Source of the DNA: Xanthomarina maritima
GTDB taxonomy: Bacteria; Bacteroidota; Bacteroidia; Flavobacteriales; Flavobacteriaceae
Assembly (NCBI RefSeq): GCF_008084905.1
Contig: NZ_VSFC01000012.1
Location: forward strand, 247,912 to 311,911
DNA length: 64,000 nt
Reading direction: 5' to 3'
The translations under genes and the position numbers were made by a program. This document shows, one piece after another, positions 52,982-62,690 of the stretch; position 1 is the first letter of the stretch; each line of letters starts with the position of its first letter. The notes below the pieces were generated by a model. The model was not told where the DNA came from and did no database searches. It saw only the letters and a program-made list of their open reading frames with translations.

Positions 52982-54379
52982 ATGAAATACAGAATAGAAA
53001 AAGATACTATGGGCAAAGTTCAAGTGCCTGCAGATAAACTTTGGGGAGCACAAACAGAACGTTCAAGAAATAATTTCAAAATTGGAGCACCTGCTTCCAT
53101 GCCCTTAGAAATTGTTTACGGTTTTGCTTATTTAAAAAAAGCAGCTGCATACACAAATAATGAACTAGGTGTCTTATCAACAGATAAACGTGATTTAATT
53201 GCTCAAGTTTGCGATGAAATATTAGATGGAAAACATGATGACCAGTTTCCATTAGTCATCTGGCAAACTGGCTCTGGTACTCAAAGTAACATGAATGTGA
53301 ATGAAGTAATTGCCAATAGAGCTCATCAAATTGCAGGAAAAACTATAGGTGAAGGAGAAAAAACCATTCAACCAAATGACGATGTCAATAAATCGCAATC
53401 ATCCAATGATACTTTTCCAACTGGAATGCATATTGCTGCTTACAAGAAAATTGTAGAAAACACGATGCATGGTGTTATTGAACTAAGAAATACACTTCAT
53501 AATAAGTCAATAGAATTTAAAAATGTAGTTAAAATAGGTAGAACCCATTTAATGGATGCTACTCCTCTGACACTTGGTCAGGAATTTTCTGGTTATGTAT
53601 CTCAATTAGATCATGGTTTAAAAGCTTTAGAGAACACCTTGCCTCATTTAGCTGAACTAGCTCTAGGTGGAACAGCTGTTGGAACAGGTTTAAATACTCC
53701 TGAAGGCTATGCAGAGTTAGTTGCAGAGTATATTGCTAAGTTTACAAACTTACCATTTGTTTCTGCAGATAATAAATTTGAAGCTTTAGCTGCTCATGAT
53801 GCTTTAGTTGAAACTCATGGAGCATTGAAACAACTTGCAGTATCCTTAAATAAAATTGCTAACGATATAAGAATGATGGCTTCTGGACCTCGTTCAGGAA
53901 TTGGTGAGATTATTATTCCTGCAAACGAACCTGGTAGTTCTATTATGCCTGGAAAAGTAAACCCAACACAATGCGAAGCCTTAACCATGGTTTGTGCACA
54001 AGTTATGGGTAACGATGTGGCTGTAACTGTTGGAGGAACACAAGGACATTATGAATTAAATGTTTTTAAACCTATGATGGCTGCTAATGTTCTGCAATCA
54101 GCTCAGTTATTAGGAGATGCATGTAGAAGTTTTAACGAACATTGTGCTGTAGGAATTGAACCCAACCACGAAGTTATTAAACAACTATTAAATAACTCTT
54201 TAATGTTAGTGACAGCTCTAAATACCAAAATAGGCTATTATAAAGCTGCTGAAATTGCCAATACAGCTCATAAAAACGGTACAACTTTAAAAGAAGAAGC
54301 TATTAATTTAGGTTATGTTACTGCTGAAGATTATGATGCATGGGTAAAACCTGAAGATATGATTGGCAATATTAAATAA
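52982..54379 (+). CDS. fumC: Class II fumarate hydratase
   Basis: Interconverts fumarate and malate in the tricarboxylic acid cycle, iron-independent form. At 465 residues it is full-length. The conserved opening is [19 protein letters not shown]; the active-site loops include [39 protein letters not shown] and the family signature [11 protein letters not shown]. These are those of fumarase C; aspartase and argininosuccinate lyase, its relatives, differ in the first loops. The 246 bases upstream are AT-rich and hold no gene. The T9SS cargo gene follows after 46 bases. Confidence 0.93.
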   Translation: MKYRIEKDTMGKVQVPADKLWGAQTERSRNNFKIGAPASMPLEIVYGFAYLKKAAAYTNNELGVLSTDKRDLIAQVCDEILDGKHDDQFPLVIWQTGSGTQSNMNVNEVIANRAHQIAGKTIGEGEKTIQPNDDVNKSQSSNDTFPTGMHIAAYKKIVENTMHGVIELRNTLHNKSIEFKNVVKIGRTHLMDATPLTLGQEFSGYVSQLDHGLKALENTLPHLAELALGGTAVGTGLNTPEGYAELVAEYIAKFTNLPFVSADNKFEALAAHDALVETHGALKQLAVSLNKIANDIRMMASGPRSGIGEIIIPANEPGSSIMPGKVNPTQCEALTMVCAQVMGNDVAVTVGGTQGHYELNVFKPMMAANVLQSAQLLGDACRSFNEHCAVGIEPNHEVIKQLLNNSLMLVTALNTKIGYYKAAEIANTAHKNGTTLKEEAINLGYVTAEDYDAWVKPEDMIGNIK

Positions 54380-54425
54380 TTATATAATAAAATCTATATA
54401 TTAGTTCTAATTTAAAAACACAATT

Positions 54426-55835
54426 ATGAAAAAAACTTTACTTTCTTTTACTACACTCTTATCATTATCAGTTATTTCTTTTGCTCAAACCGATTGGTCT
54501 TCTATAAAGACAATAGATAGTGATCCAGGTGAAAACCCATATACAATTGCATCAGGAATGATTAATGCTGATGCTTATCCTGACTTAGTAGTTGGCACCT
54601 ATTTTGGAGACAAAGTATTATTATATCTAAATAATGGAGATGGTACATTTGCTTCTGCAGTTGAAATTGCTACAATAAATGAACCTAATTATATTGCAAT
54701 TGCTGATGTAGATGGTGTTAATGGAAACGATATTATAGTTACATCTTACACTGGTGGGAAAATTGTTTGGTATGCAAACAATGGTTCTGGGAGCTTTAGT
54801 TCAACTGAAAATGTTATTTCCTCTAGTGTTGCAGGTGCAGGATCGATTTATGCAGGATTAATAGATGGTGATAGTTTTATAGATATTGCAGTTTCTGCCT
54901 ATTCAGGTAATAAAGTAGTTTGGTTTTCTAATAATGGCACTGGTACTTTTGGAAGTGAACAAACTATTAATGGAAGTATTACTGAACCTGGTGATTTTGA
55001 CATGAAAGATTTTGATGGTGATGGCGATTTAGACGCTGTGCTTTCAACTTCTGAATGGGCTGCAGGTGTTGTTGATGTTTACTATAATGATTTAATTCCA
55101 GGTGGTACTGTATCTTTTACAGTTGATGCTAATAATGTTTCAGATACTGGTAATACTTATCTTTACGATGTTGATTTTGTAGATGTTGATAATGATGGAG
55201 CCTTAGATATATTAGTTTCTGATAGTTATGGAGATTTTGCATGGTATAAAAAAGAAATGGCTGGAACATACACTAAAACAGTTATTACTTCTACAATTCC
55301 AAATCCAGGAATCTCAGAAGTTGCAGATATGGACAATGATGGTTTAAATGATATCATATTATCTAATGGAGCAACAGCTGGAGATGATATTGTTTGGATG
55401 AAAAGTCTTGGCACGCCTCCTACAACATTAGATGTACAAACCACAATTGATGGTTCTGGAATACAAAAACAAGTTTACGCTATGACTATTGCAGACTTTG
55501 ATAATGATGGAGATTTAGATATTGCTTCACTTTCTTACCAAGTTCCTAGCGATGGAGTTTATTGGTTTGAAAATTTATTGGAAACATTAGAAGTTCCTGA
55601 AAATGTATTATCTAATGAAGTAAATATTTATCCTAACCCAACTTCTAATTATATCAGTTTTAAAGGAATTACTTCTGAATCTATTAACGTAACTGTTTAT
55701 GACATCTTAGGTAAGCAAATTATTAATCAAACTTTAAATGTAAACGATACATTAGATGTTTCTAAACTTCAAAATGGCATTTATATTTTAAAATTAGAAA
55801 ATTCAGACGTGAGCTATCGATTTGTAAAAGAATAA
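54426..55835 (+). CDS. FG-GAP/VCBS repeat protein with T9SS type A sorting domain
   Basis: A secreted protein of 469 residues. Signal peptide (cleavage near SFAQ), then seven-blade-like FG-GAP repeats over about residues 30-390. Calcium-binding loops of the type DxDxDGxxD recur: DFDGDGDLDAV, DVDNDGALDIL, DMDNDGLNDII, DFDNDGDLDIA. The last 75 residues are a type A sorting domain for the type IX secretion system (IYPNPTSNYISFKG, then VYDILGKQI, GIYILKLEN). It is carried through the outer membrane by T9SS and should end on the surface or outside. The integrin-like propeller suggests adhesion. A strong terminator follows. Confidence 0.88.
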   Translation: MKKTLLSFTTLLSLSVISFAQTDWSSIKTIDSDPGENPYTIASGMINADAYPDLVVGTYFGDKVLLYLNNGDGTFASAVEIATINEPNYIAIADVDGVNGNDIIVTSYTGGKIVWYANNGSGSFSSTENVISSSVAGAGSIYAGLIDGDSFIDIAVSAYSGNKVVWFSNNGTGTFGSEQTINGSITEPGDFDMKDFDGDGDLDAVLSTSEWAAGVVDVYYNDLIPGGTVSFTVDANNVSDTGNTYLYDVDFVDVDNDGALDILVSDSYGDFAWYKKEMAGTYTKTVITSTIPNPGISEVADMDNDGLNDIILSNGATAGDDIVWMKSLGTPPTTLDVQTTIDGSGIQKQVYAMTIADFDNDGDLDIASLSYQVPSDGVYWFENLLETLEVPENVLSNEVNIYPNPTSNYISFKGITSESINVTVYDILGKQIINQTLNVNDTLDVSKLQNGIYILKLENSDVSYRFVKE

Positions 55836-55857
55836 TTTTTTCTTTTACATATACTTA

Positions 55858-55891
55858 TAAAACGCTAACATCTTTTGTTAGCGTTTTTTTA
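55858..55891 (+). terminator. Terminator after T9SS cargo gene
   Basis: Arms AAAACGCTAACA (55859-55870) and TGTTAGCGTTTT (55876-55887) with a 5-base loop and a T run. It sits only 40 bases before hutI, so hutI must have its own promoter in this short gap. Confidence 0.87.
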
Positions 55892-55931
55892 TTCCCAAAA
55901 AAATAAGCAACTTTGAAAAAAATACAATATT

Positions 55932-57167
55932 TTGTCTATTCTAATAAAAAACATTAAAGAACTACTTCAGGTTAGAGAAACTCATATCCCAATTGTTAAA
56001 GGAAAAGAAATGAACATCTTGCCTACTATTAAAAATGCGTATCTTTTAATTGACCATGATACTATTGTAGAATATGGTTCTATGGAAGATATTCAAGGAT
56101 TAGATGCCGATGAAATAATTGATGCCACTGGTAAAATAGTATTACCTACTTGGTGTGATTCGCATACACATATTGTTTATGCAGGAAACAGAGAACAAGA
56201 ATTTGTTGATAGAATCAACGGATTGAGTTATGAAGATATTGCAAATCGTGGAGGTGGTATTTTAAATTCTGCAGAAAAACTTCAAAATACAAGTGAAGAA
56301 GACTTGTACCTTCAATCTTCTATTAGATTGAAAGATGTTATTAAGCTTGGTACTGGAGCCATTGAAATAAAGTCTGGTTATGGTTTAACAATAGAAGCCG
56401 AATTAAAAATGCTTCGTGTAATTAAAAAATTAAAAAGAGATTTTCCTATTAAAGTTAGAGCCACTTTATTAGCAGCTCATGCCATTCCTAAAGAATATAA
56501 AGGAAATAAATCTGCTTTTGTAGATTTAGTAATCGATAAAATGATTCCTGAAGTAGCTAATGAACAATTAGCTACTTATATAGATGTGTTTTGTGAAAAA
56601 GGCTATTTTGATTTAGAAGATACAGAACGCATATTAATTGCAGGAAAAAAGCATGGACTTGTTCCAAAAATTCATGTCAATCAATTTAATGCCTTTGGAG
56701 GTGTTCCTCTAGGTGTTGAATATCAAGCTCTTTCTGTAGACCATTTAGAAGAACTAAATTCTCAAGACATAGAAGCATTAAAAAATAGCAACACCATTCC
56801 TGTTGCTTTACCTTCATGTTCATATTTTTTAAGTATTCCTTATACTCCTGCAAGACAAATTATTGATTCAGGATTACCACTAGCATTAGCAACAGATTAT
56901 AATCCAGGTTCTACACCAAGCGGAAATATGAATTTTGTTGTTAGTACTGCCTGTATTAAAATGAAAATGACTCCTGAAGAAGCCATTAATGCTGCCACAA
57001 TTAATGGAGCCTATGCTATGGGAATTGGTAATATGTATGGTAGTATTACAAAAGGTAAAAAAGCAAATCTTATTATTACAAAAAAAGTTCCTAGTTATGC
57101 ATATTTACCATATTCTTTTGGTGAAAACAACATAGATCAAGTAATTATAAATGGTTTAGTTTATTAA
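55932..57167 (+). CDS. hutI: Imidazolonepropionase, histidine degradation
   Basis: Hydrolyses imidazolone propionate to N-formiminoglutamate, the third step of histidine breakdown. At 411 residues it is full-length. The metal motif is SHTHIV (H78 and H80); further parts are NREQEFVDRINGLSYEDIA, EIKSGYGL, HVNQFNAFGGV, and LATDYNPGSTPSGNM with the last metal aspartate. The start is a TTG (MSILIKNIKELL), since no ATG fits. hutH and hutU are not in the window, but formimidoylglutamase lies 1.1 kb downstream on the same strand. Confidence 0.92.
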   Translation: MSILIKNIKELLQVRETHIPIVKGKEMNILPTIKNAYLLIDHDTIVEYGSMEDIQGLDADEIIDATGKIVLPTWCDSHTHIVYAGNREQEFVDRINGLSYEDIANRGGGILNSAEKLQNTSEEDLYLQSSIRLKDVIKLGTGAIEIKSGYGLTIEAELKMLRVIKKLKRDFPIKVRATLLAAHAIPKEYKGNKSAFVDLVIDKMIPEVANEQLATYIDVFCEKGYFDLEDTERILIAGKKHGLVPKIHVNQFNAFGGVPLGVEYQALSVDHLEELNSQDIEALKNSNTIPVALPSCSYFLSIPYTPARQIIDSGLPLALATDYNPGSTPSGNMNFVVSTACIKMKMTPEEAINAATINGAYAMGIGNMYGSITKGKKANLIITKKVPSYAYLPYSFGENNIDQVIINGLVY

Positions 57168-57190
57168 ATAAACCTAAACATTTTATAAAT

Positions 57191-57225
57191 AAAAAACCCG
57201 AAAGTAAAACTTTCGGGTTTTTGTT
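57191..57225. terminator. Bidirectional terminator after hutI
   Basis: AAAAAACCCGAAAG and CTTTCGGGTTTTT form a perfect stem with a TAAAA loop; it serves hutI and the converging coiled-coil gene. Confidence 0.88.
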
Positions 57226-57265
57226 ATTATTAGTTCTATGGATATTAACTAATTACAACAAATAT

Positions 57266-58150
57266 TTATTGAAGAGTAAATTCAGTGGTTGAAACTAAAT
57301 CTTTTTCATTAAATACATTTACTGTGTATCTTCCTTTTTCAAAACCATCACCATTTGGAGTAACAAACTCACAAATATTCAAGTTAGCATTTTCATAATT
57401 AAACTTACTTACCAAACTATAGTTTAGTGTTTGTTCTCCAAACTGAACTTGCTCATTTACTCCTAGAGTATTGTTTTTAGGATCTATAACTTGAACATAT
57501 AATTCCTGTTCTCCTGCATTTACTAATTTATTTTTGGCAACGGTAAAGCAAACTCTAATTTTATCTGAACGTCCAGCTCTTTCAGTTGGAACTAATTTAC
57601 CAGAAGATCTCTCAATAACACCAAATCCTTTTAAACCTACTGTATTTAATACTGCAGCATTTTCAACAACATCAGCTAGTGCAGTGTTTTGAACTAGTAA
57701 TGAATCTGTAAACATAGTACGCTCTTCTAATCTAACTCTTGTACTATCTAAAGACGTAGCTAATAAAGAATTTTCAATTTTTAACTTATCGTTTTCAGTT
57801 AATAAAATATCCATTTCTTTTTGAAGAGATAAGTATTTTGATTTGTAACCCCAAAGACTTTTTACATTAGTTTCAGAAATTCTTAAAGAATCCATTAAAC
57901 CTTGTATTCTCTCTCTAGCTTCAACTAAATTTTGATTTGCAATTTCATTATCTCCAATTACAATATCATATTGTTTAGCCATATTACTTAAATCATTCAT
58001 AACTAATTGCTTCTCTTCAATTAATTGAGCTTCAGTTTCTTTTTTATTCTTTAAAAGATCGAAAGAATAAAATGCTGTTCCAATAAAAAGTACTAAGGCT
58101 ATACCTAAAGCTACTTTTAATCCAATGTTATTACTTTTGTTATTTTCCAT
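57266..58150 (-). CDS. Membrane-anchored coiled-coil protein, unknown function
   Basis: A 294-residue protein with one transmembrane helix near the N-terminus (VALGIALVLFIGTAFYSFDL, about residues 13-32). A long coiled coil follows (about 36-165, heptad-like with many Glu, Lys, Leu), then a compact beta-rich domain (about 185-294, with RSDKIRVCFTVAKNKLVNAG and the ending YTVNVFNEKDLVSTTEFTLQ). The order suggests an anchor in the inner membrane and a periplasmic sensor or spacer. Some relatives are labelled ParA-like in databases, but I see no Walker motif. It sits between the two hut genes on the opposite strand. Confidence 0.65.
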   Translation of the reverse strand: MENNKSNNIGLKVALGIALVLFIGTAFYSFDLLKNKKETEAQLIEEKQLVMNDLSNMAKQYDIVIGDNEIANQNLVEARERIQGLMDSLRISETNVKSLWGYKSKYLSLQKEMDILLTENDKLKIENSLLATSLDSTRVRLEERTMFTDSLLVQNTALADVVENAAVLNTVGLKGFGVIERSSGKLVPTERAGRSDKIRVCFTVAKNKLVNAGEQELYVQVIDPKNNTLGVNEQVQFGEQTLNYSLVSKFNYENANLNICEFVTPNGDGFEKGRYTVNVFNEKDLVSTTEFTLQ

Positions 58151-58247
58151 TGTTGTTTGTGTTTTTAGTTTAAAAATTATTTTTTTGTTTTTGTTTTAAT
58201 TGTTTAAATAAAATGTAATTTTAACTACTTTAATATTCTTTTCAAAT

Positions 58248-59285
58248 ATGGAGGACAAACTTGTTATATTTAATCAAACTACTTTAAAAAAGCTACTTAA
58301 CAAACGTCCAGCTGAATCCAAATTTGGTGAACATATTAAAATGATTACCAACATTTCCAATATATACGAACAACTTAAATCTTTGGATGTCGAGTATGTT
58401 ATAATTGGCTTACCTGAGGATGTAGGAGTTTTCGCAAACTACGGAAAATCAGGAACTTCAACTGCTTGGGATGCAACAATTAAAATTTTGTTAAATATTC
58501 AAAGTAATCATTTTACTCATGCTAATAAAGTAATGATTTTAGGACATCTAAATTTTGAAACGGAATTAAAAAAACTATCAACTCTCTCTCAAAATAAAAT
58601 AAAAGACGTTGCAAAAGCTAGGAAAATTGTCTCCAAAATTGATAAAGAAGTCTCTGACATTATTTATAAAATAGTTAGTTCTGGAAAAAAACCAATCATA
58701 ATTGGTGGAGGACATAACAACGCTTATGGTAATATTAAAGGTGCATCTCTAGCATTAAACAAGAGAATTAACGTTATTAATTTTGATGCACATACAGACT
58801 TAAGAAAAGAAGAAGGCAGACATAGCGGTAATGGATTTAGTTATGCTTTTTCAGAAGGGTTTCTAAGAAATTACTTCATTTTTGGGCTACATGAAAATTA
58901 TACCTCAGAGCTAATTTTTAAAATAATAGATAAAAACAAAAACATTGCATATAATACATATGAAGAAATAGCAATAAGAAAAGAATTGAAGTTTAAAAAT
59001 GAAATGGAACATGGCTTGTTTCATGTGTCTAAAGATTCTTTTGGGATAGAAATTGATTGCGATGCTATTCAAAATATACCAAGTAGCGCTATAACTCCAA
59101 GTGGTTTTTCTGTAGATCAAACTAGAGAATTTATTAATTACTTTGGAAAACATAAAAATGCTACTTATCTACATATTTGTGAAGCAGCACCTACAGCTGA
59201 AACAGAAACTCAAGTTGGTAAGCTAATTACTTATTTTATAACAGATTTTATAAAAGCCAATGCAAGTAAAAATAGTTCCATTTAA
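58248..59285 (+). CDS. hutG: Formimidoylglutamase, arginase family
   Basis: Hydrolyses N-formimidoylglutamate to glutamate and formamide, the last step of one histidine pathway. A 345-residue ureohydrolase-fold protein. The two-manganese site is visible as GGGHNN (near residue 160), NFDAHTDLR, and IDCDAI with the two late aspartates. The longer N-terminal part (about 1-90) is usual for the Bacteroidota form. Arginase and agmatinase are the alternatives; closeness to hutI makes formimidoylglutamase the better reading. Its last 26 bases overlap the start of the next gene. Confidence 0.82.
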   Translation: MEDKLVIFNQTTLKKLLNKRPAESKFGEHIKMITNISNIYEQLKSLDVEYVIIGLPEDVGVFANYGKSGTSTAWDATIKILLNIQSNHFTHANKVMILGHLNFETELKKLSTLSQNKIKDVAKARKIVSKIDKEVSDIIYKIVSSGKKPIIIGGGHNNAYGNIKGASLALNKRINVINFDAHTDLRKEEGRHSGNGFSYAFSEGFLRNYFIFGLHENYTSELIFKIIDKNKNIAYNTYEEIAIRKELKFKNEMEHGLFHVSKDSFGIEIDCDAIQNIPSSAITPSGFSVDQTREFINYFGKHKNATYLHICEAAPTAETETQVGKLITYFITDFIKANASKNSSI

Positions 59286-59724
59286 ATTAGAATTTGCGAA
59301 GGATTTCTACGAATTAAATATTGAATGGCTTCAAAATTATTTCTATGTGGAACCTTTTGATGAGGAAGTGTTAAGTAAACCTCAACATTATATAATTGAT
59401 AAAGGAGGTTATATCTTCTTTGCATTGATAAATAATAAAATTGTAGGTACAGTTGCATTAATGCCAACTACAAACAAATTTGTTTTTGAATTAACAAAAA
59501 TGGCAGTATCACCAAATTTAAGAGATTTAAAAATAGGACAGAAACTTATGCATCATTGTATTAATTTTTCAAAAAAACAAGAATTTGAAGGGCTTATGCT
59601 CTACTCCAATACAAAACTTGAAAACGCTATTTATATATACAAAAAATTTGGTTTTATAGAAATTCCTGTTGAATTACATAGTCCTTACAAACGCAGTAAT
59701 ATTAAAATGGTTTTACTGTTTTAA
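59260..59724 (+). CDS. GNAT family N-acetyltransferase
   Basis: A 154-residue cytosolic enzyme that should transfer an acetyl group from acetyl-CoA to a small molecule or peptide amine. The GNAT core shows strand beta 4 (FELTKMAVSPNLRDLKIGQKL) with the acetyl-CoA-binding loop LRDLKIGQKLM (R/QxxGxG/A type), then ENAIYIYKKFGFIEIPVE. It opens MQVKIVPFKLEFAKDFYELN. The start overlaps the end of hutG by 26 bases in another frame, so translation is probably coupled. A link to histidine metabolism is suggested by position only. Confidence 0.82.
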   Translation: MQVKIVPFKLEFAKDFYELNIEWLQNYFYVEPFDEEVLSKPQHYIIDKGGYIFFALINNKIVGTVALMPTTNKFVFELTKMAVSPNLRDLKIGQKLMHHCINFSKKQEFEGLMLYSNTKLENAIYIYKKFGFIEIPVELHSPYKRSNIKMVLLF

Positions 59725-59800
59725 AAAACGAATGTTATTAAAATAGATTTAATTAATAACAAATTTATTCATAATTTTATTCCTTTAAAATATAATTCAA

Positions 59801-60607
59801 GTGAGAAAATCCATATTAATAATACTTCTTTTAACTATTTATTCTACAGGTTGTAAAACGGATAAGAAAGAAACAGACTCTTCAAATACGGATAAAAACA
59901 TAATAGATTCTACAAAAATTGCTGTAAAAAACCATCTTTCAGAAATTAAAATTAAACCAATCAATCATGCAAGTTTTATCTTGGAATATGAAGATATAGT
60001 TGTGTATGTTGATCCAGTGGGTGGCGCCGAAATATATGAAAATGAAAAAGAGCCAAACGTGATATTAATTACAGATATACATGGAGACCATTTTGATTTA
60101 GAGACTTTTGAAGGAATTATGACAGATACTGCCCAACCTATTGTTCCTACAGATGTTGCCATAAAAATACCTGATCAATTTCATTATAATATGTTTGTTG
60201 TTAGAAATGGTGCAACTGTAGATTATACTAAAGCTGGTTTAGATGTGGTAGTGCATTCTATTCCTATGTATAATTTAAGAGAAGATGCTTTACAATATCA
60301 TCCAAAAGGCCGAGGTAATGGTTATGTACTTGAATTAGGAGGTAAAAGAATTTATATTTCAGGTGATACTGAAGATATTCCAGAAATGAGGAATTTAAAA
60401 GATATAGACATAGCTTTTGTTTGTATGAATTTACCTTATACAATGACTGTTGAAAGTGCTGCAAGCGCAGTTCTAGATTTTAAACCAAAACAAGTTTATC
60501 CATATCATTATAGAGGCACAGAAGGTTTTAGCGATGTTAACAAATTTAAATCGTTAGTAAACCAAGACAATAAAGACATTGAAGTCATTCAATTAGATTG
60601 GTATTAA
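59801..60607 (+). CDS. Lipoprotein with metallo-beta-lactamase fold, UlaG-like
   Basis: A metal-dependent hydrolase of 268 residues. The N-terminus is a lipoprotein signal with lipobox STGC (cysteine near residue 18), so it acts outside the inner membrane. The GTG start directly precedes the signal; no ATG fits. The MBL fold has VYVDPVGG, the zinc motif DIHGDHFD (near residue 93), ISGDTEDIPEM for the bridging aspartate and PYHYRG for the last histidine. The nearest known type is the UlaG/L-ascorbate-6-phosphate lactonase-like branch, but exported members have no known substrate. Confidence 0.78.
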   Translation: MRKSILIILLLTIYSTGCKTDKKETDSSNTDKNIIDSTKIAVKNHLSEIKIKPINHASFILEYEDIVVYVDPVGGAEIYENEKEPNVILITDIHGDHFDLETFEGIMTDTAQPIVPTDVAIKIPDQFHYNMFVVRNGATVDYTKAGLDVVVHSIPMYNLREDALQYHPKGRGNGYVLELGGKRIYISGDTEDIPEMRNLKDIDIAFVCMNLPYTMTVESAASAVLDFKPKQVYPYHYRGTEGFSDVNKFKSLVNQDNKDIEVIQLDWY

Positions 60608-60689
60608 AACTCTTACTTCTATAAGTATTAGTTGTTTAGTAAAAAAAAAATATTATATTTGATTAGCTATTAACCAAATCGATACCTAC

Positions 60690-60932
60690 ATGATTCAGCT
60701 AATGTCACTTAATAAATGTCAGTATATTTTACTGATAGAACAAAAGAGTATTGTAACTGCCCTTTCTATTTCTGTTGTATTTTTCTTGATTCTATTAATT
60801 TTAGGGTTAAGAAAATCTTATAAACTCAGGCAAGAAAATGAAGAATTAAGTAAAGCTGGTTCTTTAGATGTTGATGAAGAAAAGAAAGCTTATAGAGACT
60901 TTACTGAAAGTCATATGTATGATAATAATTAA
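60690..60932 (+). CDS. Small single-pass membrane protein
   Basis: An 80-residue protein with one hydrophobic helix (VTALSISVVFFLILLILGLR, about residues 22-41) and a charged tail LRQENEELSKAGSLDVDEEK, then KAYRDFTESHMYDNN. The tail ending FTESHMYDNN seems conserved in flavobacteria as far as I recall. It could start at the first ATG or four codons later. No function is known. It is followed by a strong bidirectional terminator. Confidence 0.55.
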   Translation: MIQLMSLNKCQYILLIEQKSIVTALSISVVFFLILLILGLRKSYKLRQENEELSKAGSLDVDEEKKAYRDFTESHMYDNN

Positions 60933-60947
60933 ACTATATATAACAAT

Positions 60948-60976
60948 AAAAAAGCCTGCAATTGCAGGCTTTTTTA
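60948..60976. terminator. Bidirectional terminator between small membrane gene and ettA
   Basis: A perfect palindrome GCCTGCAATTGCAGGC at 60954-60969 with A run left and T run right. Confidence 0.9.
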
Positions 60977-60998
60977 TTATAAATATACATTTCTAAAA

Positions 60999-62690
60999 TT
61001 ATCTTACTAATTTTCTATACTTAATACGCTTTGGCATTAAGTCTCCACCTAGTCTTTGTTTTTTATTCTCCTCATAATCACTAAAACCTCCTTCAAAAAA
61101 ATACACTTCAGAATTGCCTTCAAAAGCTAAAATATGCGTACAAATTCTATCTAAAAACCATCTGTCGTGACTAATAACTACAGCACAACCTGCAAAATTT
61201 TCAAGACCTTCTTCTAAAGCTCTTAAAGTATTTACATCAAGATCATTCGTAGGTTCATCTAAAAGCAGAACGTTTCCTTCTTCTTTAAGAGTCATCGCTA
61301 AGTGTAATCTGTTTCTTTCTCCACCTGATAACAAACTTACTTTTTTGTTTTGTTCACTACCACTAAAATTAAAACGACTTAAATAAGCACGAGAATTAAC
61401 TTGCTTTCCTCCCATCATAATCAATTCTTGCTCATCACTAAAATTTTGCCAAATAGTTTTTTCAGGATTTATATTGGAGTGTGCTTGGTCTACATAAGCT
61501 ATTTTAGCCGTCTCACCTACTTTAAATTCACCTTTATCAGGAGTTTCCTCTCCCATAATCATTCTGAAAATAGTAGTCTTTCCTGCACCATTTGGGCCAA
61601 TAACACCAACTATTCCTGCTTGAGGCAAATTAAAGTTCAAATTATCGTATAATAATTTATCGTCATAACCTTTACTAACTCCAATGGCTTCAATTACATT
61701 AGTTCCTAATCGTGGCCCATTTGGAATATATATTTCTAGTTTTTCGTCTAGTTGTTTTTGGTCCTGACTTAATAATTTATCGTAATTCTTTAAACGTGCT
61801 TTTTGTTTTGTTTGTCTTCCTTTTGCTCCTTGTCTTACCCAATCTAACTCTCTTTCTAATGTTTTTTGACGTTTAGAAGCTGCTTTTCCTTCTTGAGCCA
61901 TACGTTTAGATTTCTGGTCTAACCAAGAAGAATAATTTCCTTTCCAAGGTATTCCTTCTCCTCTATCTAATTCTAAAATCCAACCTGCCACATTATCAAG
62001 AAAATACCTATCGTGAGTAACAGCAATAACAGTTCCTTTATATTGAGCTAAATGATGTTCTAACCAATGTACAGATTCTGCGTCTAAGTGGTTAGTAGGC
62101 TCATCTAATAATAATACGTCTGGTTCTTGTAATAATAATCTACATAATGCTACACGACGACGTTCTCCTCCTGAAAGCACACTTATTTTCTTATCACCAT
62201 CTGGAGTACGCAAAGCGTCCATGGCAATTTCTAATTTGGTATCTAATTCCCAAGCATCAGAAGCATCTATTTGGTCTTGTAAGACTGCTTGTCTATTCAT
62301 TAGCTTTTCCATTTTATCTGGATCACTATAAACTTCTTCTAGCCCAAACATATCGTTAATCTTATTGTATTCATCAAGAATTGCAACGGTTTCGGCTGCA
62401 CCTTCTTTTACAATTTCCATAACGGTTTTGTTTTCGTCTAATTTTGGTTCTTGCTCTAAATAACCAACAGTGTAACCTGGTGAGAACACGACATCTCCTT
62501 GATAATTTTTATCTACTCCTGCAATAATTTTAAGCAAGGTAGATTTACCTGAACCATTTAATCCTAATATTCCAATTTTAGCTCCATAAAAAAAGCTCAA
62601 GTAAATATTTTTTAAAACTGGTGTATTGGCACTTTGATAGGTCTTAGTAAGACCAGACATAGAGAAAATTACTTTTTTATCGTCACTCAT
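60999..62690 (-). CDS. ettA: Energy-dependent translational throttle protein EttA (ABC-F)
   Basis: A soluble ABC-F ATPase of 563 residues that binds the ribosomal E site and holds back the first elongation step when ATP is low. It has two ABC units without membrane part: Walker A GLNGSGKST and GPNGAGKTT, signatures LSGGERRR and LSGGERNR, Walker B LLLDEPTNHLD and LLLDEPTNDLD. The arm and linker insert (about residues 240-310, with WLDQKSKRMAQEGKAASKRQ and RQGAKGRQTKQKARLKNYD) identify the EttA subfamily. The start codon overlaps the stop of the upstream small membrane gene (TAATG), so the two are coupled. Confidence 0.93.
   Translation of the reverse strand: MSDDKKVIFSMSGLTKTYQSANTPVLKNIYLSFFYGAKIGILGLNGSGKSTLLKIIAGVDKNYQGDVVFSPGYTVGYLEQEPKLDENKTVMEIVKEGAAETVAILDEYNKINDMFGLEEVYSDPDKMEKLMNRQAVLQDQIDASDAWELDTKLEIAMDALRTPDGDKKISVLSGGERRRVALCRLLLQEPDVLLLDEPTNHLDAESVHWLEHHLAQYKGTVIAVTHDRYFLDNVAGWILELDRGEGIPWKGNYSSWLDQKSKRMAQEGKAASKRQKTLERELDWVRQGAKGRQTKQKARLKNYDKLLSQDQKQLDEKLEIYIPNGPRLGTNVIEAIGVSKGYDDKLLYDNLNFNLPQAGIVGVIGPNGAGKTTIFRMIMGEETPDKGEFKVGETAKIAYVDQAHSNINPEKTIWQNFSDEQELIMMGGKQVNSRAYLSRFNFSGSEQNKKVSLLSGGERNRLHLAMTLKEEGNVLLLDEPTNDLDVNTLRALEEGLENFAGCAVVISHDRWFLDRICTHILAFEGNSEVYFFEGGFSDYEENKKQRLGGDLMPKRIKYRKLVR

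Noticed and set aside
57266-58150. ParA-like chromosome partitioning protein as product name
   Set aside because: No Walker A or B motif; it is a membrane-anchored coiled coil.
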